From NCBI GenBank assembly GCA_964399265.1, contig CAYNQF010000120.1, forward strand, positions 1 through 6,132: a stretch of DNA of 6,132 bases, written 5' to 3'. The translations under genes were made by a program, and so were the position numbers. Within the stretch, counting starts at the first letter, position 1. Each line of letters opens with the position of its first letter. Shown here piece after piece: positions 5,137 to 6,132 of this stretch. Under the pieces are notes generated by a model. The model saw only the letters and a list, made by a program, of their open reading frames with translations, was not told the origin of the DNA and did no database searches. The stretch comes from WJLY01 sp964399265. Its GTDB lineage: Bacteria > Joyebacterota > Joyebacteria > Joyebacterales > Joyebacteraceae.

Positions 5137-5796
5137 CTACTTCAGTATCTCCACAGCAACAGGCGGCCTTATGTCGGCCGCGTTCGCATCGTCGGTGTCC
5201 AGATGCATCTCGAGCGCCGCGGTCTTGCCCACGCGCACCAAAACGTTCTCGAGAACGAGGGCGCGCACACCCGGGAAACGGACCCTGACCAGCTGCCCGT
5301 CCTTGACCCCGTGCTCCTGTGCGTCCCTCTCGTTCATGTGGATATGGCGCGCCGCCCTGATGGCTCCCTCGCGCAGGACCACGGTTCCGGCCGGTCCCAC
5401 CAGCGTCACCGGCGCGCTGCCGGCCAGGTCGCCCGACCTGCGGACCGGCGGGTCGATGCCCAGCCTGACGGCATCGGTCCGCGAGAGCTCCAGCTGGGTG
5501 TAGTTGCGCACCGGCCCGACGATCCTGACGACCTCGAGAGCGCGGCCCGACGGCCCCACGGCCGTGACGCGCTGTCCGGAGACGAACTCGCCGGGCTGGC
5601 TCAGGTCGCGGATCTTCGTTAGCTCTGCTCCATCGCCGAAGAGGCTCTGGAGCGAGCCGCGCGACACATGTACGTGTCTGGCGGAGACGTTCACGGGAAT
5701 GCCGCCCGACGGGGACGCGACCGGTGCTCCGGTCCGCGGCCCGTCTCCCTGCAGCCTCTTGAGCACCTCGAGGGCGATCCTCTCGACCTCGTCCAC
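5137..5796 (-). CDS. pduL: PduL-type phosphate acyltransferase (phosphotransacylase)
   Basis: A 219-residue BMC phosphotransacylase that converts acyl-CoA + phosphate to acyl phosphate + CoA, recycling CoA inside the shell and feeding a kinase for ATP. PduL is a zinc enzyme unrelated to Pta. The expected ligand set is visible: His41 and His43 in NVSARHVHVS (36-45), His151 and His153 in ARHIHMN (149-155), and His198 in EMHLDTDDANA (196-206). The conserved RNYTQLELSRTDA (97-109) and PPVRRSGDLAGSAPVTLVGP (116-135) are also present. Residues 1-15 (MDEVERIALEVLKRL) are an amphipathic encapsulation helix, followed by a Gly/Pro/Ser linker (17-32). The start is GTG 5796-5794, with GGGAG six bases upstream and no other in-frame start before a stop near 5893. 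It is the first gene of the operon, 39 bases before the first shell gene. Confidence 0.97.
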   Translation of the reverse strand: MDEVERIALEVLKRLQGDGPRTGAPVASPSGGIPVNVSARHVHVSRGSLQSLFGDGAELTKIRDLSQPGEFVSGQRVTAVGPSGRALEVVRIVGPVRNYTQLELSRTDAVRLGIDPPVRRSGDLAGSAPVTLVGPAGTVVLREGAIRAARHIHMNERDAQEHGVKDGQLVRVRFPGVRALVLENVLVRVGKTAALEMHLDTDDANAADIRPPVAVEILK

Positions 5797-5883
5797 GTGA
5801 AGCTCCCATACCCGTGCGCGGACTCGCGCGACAAGAACTCCGGCGGCACCCCCGCGTGCGCGGAGCCGCCCGCCTCTTGAACC
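5797..5883 (-). promoter_or_regulatory. Predicted structured 5' leader of the BMC operon
   Basis: From the inferred transcription start near 5883 to the pduL GTG there are about 87 bases with no good ORF. Most of it folds as a nested hairpin: outer stem 5875-5879 with 5832-5836, middle 6-bp stem 5865-5870 with 5842-5847, inner 4-bp stem 5860-5863 with 5852-5855. No riboswitch class was recognised. The ribosome site near 5803-5807 lies outside the hairpin. Confidence 0.4.
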
Positions 5884-5889
5884 GGCGTG

Positions 5890-5918
5890 AGTCTATCAAG
5901 GGGTGAACCGACTGTCAA
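5890..5918 (-). promoter_or_regulatory. Sigma70-type promoter of the BMC operon
   Basis: On the minus strand a perfect -35 box TTGACA (5918-5913) is followed by a 17-base spacer and TAGACT (5895-5890), which matches the -10 consensus at four of six positions. Transcription would start near 5883 and read into pduL. The spacing, the exact -35 and the position upstream of the first gene make this the best promoter candidate in the window. Confidence 0.6.
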
Positions 5919-5954
5919 CGGAAACGGGACGCGTACGGGCACGCACCTCCCAGG

Positions 5955-6005
5955 GCGTGTGCCGAGATGCACTGCCGGGTGCGTGTGCCGACGTGCACTG
6001 CCGGG
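5955..6005 (-). repeat. Tandem 25-base repeat with internal dyad, candidate operator
   Basis: Two copies (5955-5979 and 5981-6005) match at 23 of 25 positions with a period of 26 bases. Each contains the inverted repeat GTGC-N6-GCAC, and both mismatches fall in the six-base spacer of that dyad. The pair lies about 40 bases upstream of the -35 box, a typical place for an activator or a cooperatively bound regulator. A related GGCAC/GTGCC pair lies next to it (5938-5942 and 5959-5963). No regulator gene is in the window. Confidence 0.5.
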
Positions 6006-6016
6006 GCACAAAGCGG

Positions 6017-6043
6017 CGGCCCGGCCTCATCGAGGCCGGGCCG
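6017..6043. terminator. Strong GC hairpin, possible terminator of the preceding gene
   Basis: A perfect 12-bp stem (6017-6028 with 6032-6043) with a three-base loop. On the minus strand it is followed within a few bases by a short CTTTG tract, a poor U-run; the plus side is G-rich with no T-run. It most likely ends transcription from a minus-strand gene beyond 6132 and insulates the BMC promoter. Termination efficiency is uncertain. Confidence 0.5.
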
Positions 6044-6132
6044 GGGGTTCTGGGGGTGCGTCCCCGCGAAGGCCGTGCGGCCGGTACGGTACGACTCATT
6101 CTGTGGCTTGGGGATCAGCCCACGACCTGGAG
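6044..6132. other. Unassigned edge region
   Basis: No gene is recognised here. On the minus strand a frame from the right edge reads LQVVG then TGA at 6117-6115, which might be the C-terminus of an upstream gene, but five residues cannot support a call. Confidence 0.2.

Noticed and set aside
4312..5622. Plus-strand open frame across the BMC-H and pduL genes
   Set aside because: It overlaps three well-supported minus-strand genes and their intergenic hairpins; no ribosome site or protein-like pattern is seen.
5955..6005. CRISPR array
   Set aside because: Only two repeat copies separated by one base, with no spacers and no cas gene in view.
5896..6099. Minus-strand open frame of 67 codons upstream of pduL
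   Set aside because: It covers the promoter, the tandem repeat and the terminator-like hairpin, and its product is Arg/Pro-rich with no family resemblance.
6115..6132. C-terminus of an upstream minus-strand gene ending LQVVG
   Set aside because: Five residues before a TGA are too few to distinguish coding from chance, although the downstream hairpin would fit.
1..6132. tRNA, rRNA, insertion sequence or integrase
   Set aside because: No cloverleaf, rRNA-like stretch, transposase motif or terminal inverted repeats were seen on either strand.

Overview
This window is most of a bacterial microcompartment (BMC, metabolosome) operon. Every gene I can support lies on the minus strand, so transcription runs from high to low coordinates. 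The DNA is GC-rich by eye, translation starts are often GTG or TTG with good GGAGG-type ribosome sites, and the genes are packed closely. That fits an uncultivated high-GC Gram-negative-type bacterium. The shell and enzyme set recalls the Planctomycetes-Verrucomicrobia-type (PVM or PVM-like) fucose/rhamnose microcompartments, which have also been described in candidate phyla such as Latescibacteria. I cannot fix the phylum from sequence alone.

Layout in transcription order: (1) 5797-6132 has no gene. It holds a 12-bp GC hairpin (possible terminator), a near-perfect 25-base tandem repeat with an internal dyad (possible operator), a promoter with a consensus -35 box (TTGACA, 17-base spacer, TAGACT) and a structured leader. 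(2) PduL-type phosphotransacylase. (3, 4) Two BMC-H hexamer shell proteins. (5) A canonical EutN/CcmL-type BMC-P pentamer. (6) PduP/EutE-type CoA-acylating aldehyde dehydrogenase. (7) A PduS-type RnfC-like Fe-S flavoprotein. (8) A PduT-type tandem-domain BMC-T with the Fe-S-ligating cysteine. (9, 10) Two further, diverged BMC-P proteins. (11) The first 17 codons of a next gene running off the left edge, which look like the N-terminus of a class II (fuculose-phosphate type) aldolase.

How the genes fit together: the shell (two hexamers, one trimer, three pentamers) would enclose an aldehyde made by a signature enzyme, plausibly the aldolase cut off at position 1. The dehydrogenase converts aldehyde + CoA + NAD+ to acyl-CoA + NADH, and PduL turns acyl-CoA into acyl phosphate while recycling CoA. 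The PduS/PduT pair offers a route to reoxidise NADH and pass electrons across the shell. Both PduL and the dehydrogenase start with a short amphipathic helix followed by a linker, the usual cargo-targeting peptide. If the aldolase call is right, the notable point is the pairing of a PVM-like sugar-aldehyde core with the PduS/PduT redox pair known best from propanediol compartments.

A second layer is RNA structure. Each of the five longer intergenic gaps contains a GC hairpin, the strongest being a two-tier 42-base structure between the second hexamer gene and the first pentamer gene. The four tight junctions have none that I saw. This suggests, but does not prove, post-transcriptional setting of shell and enzyme ratios.
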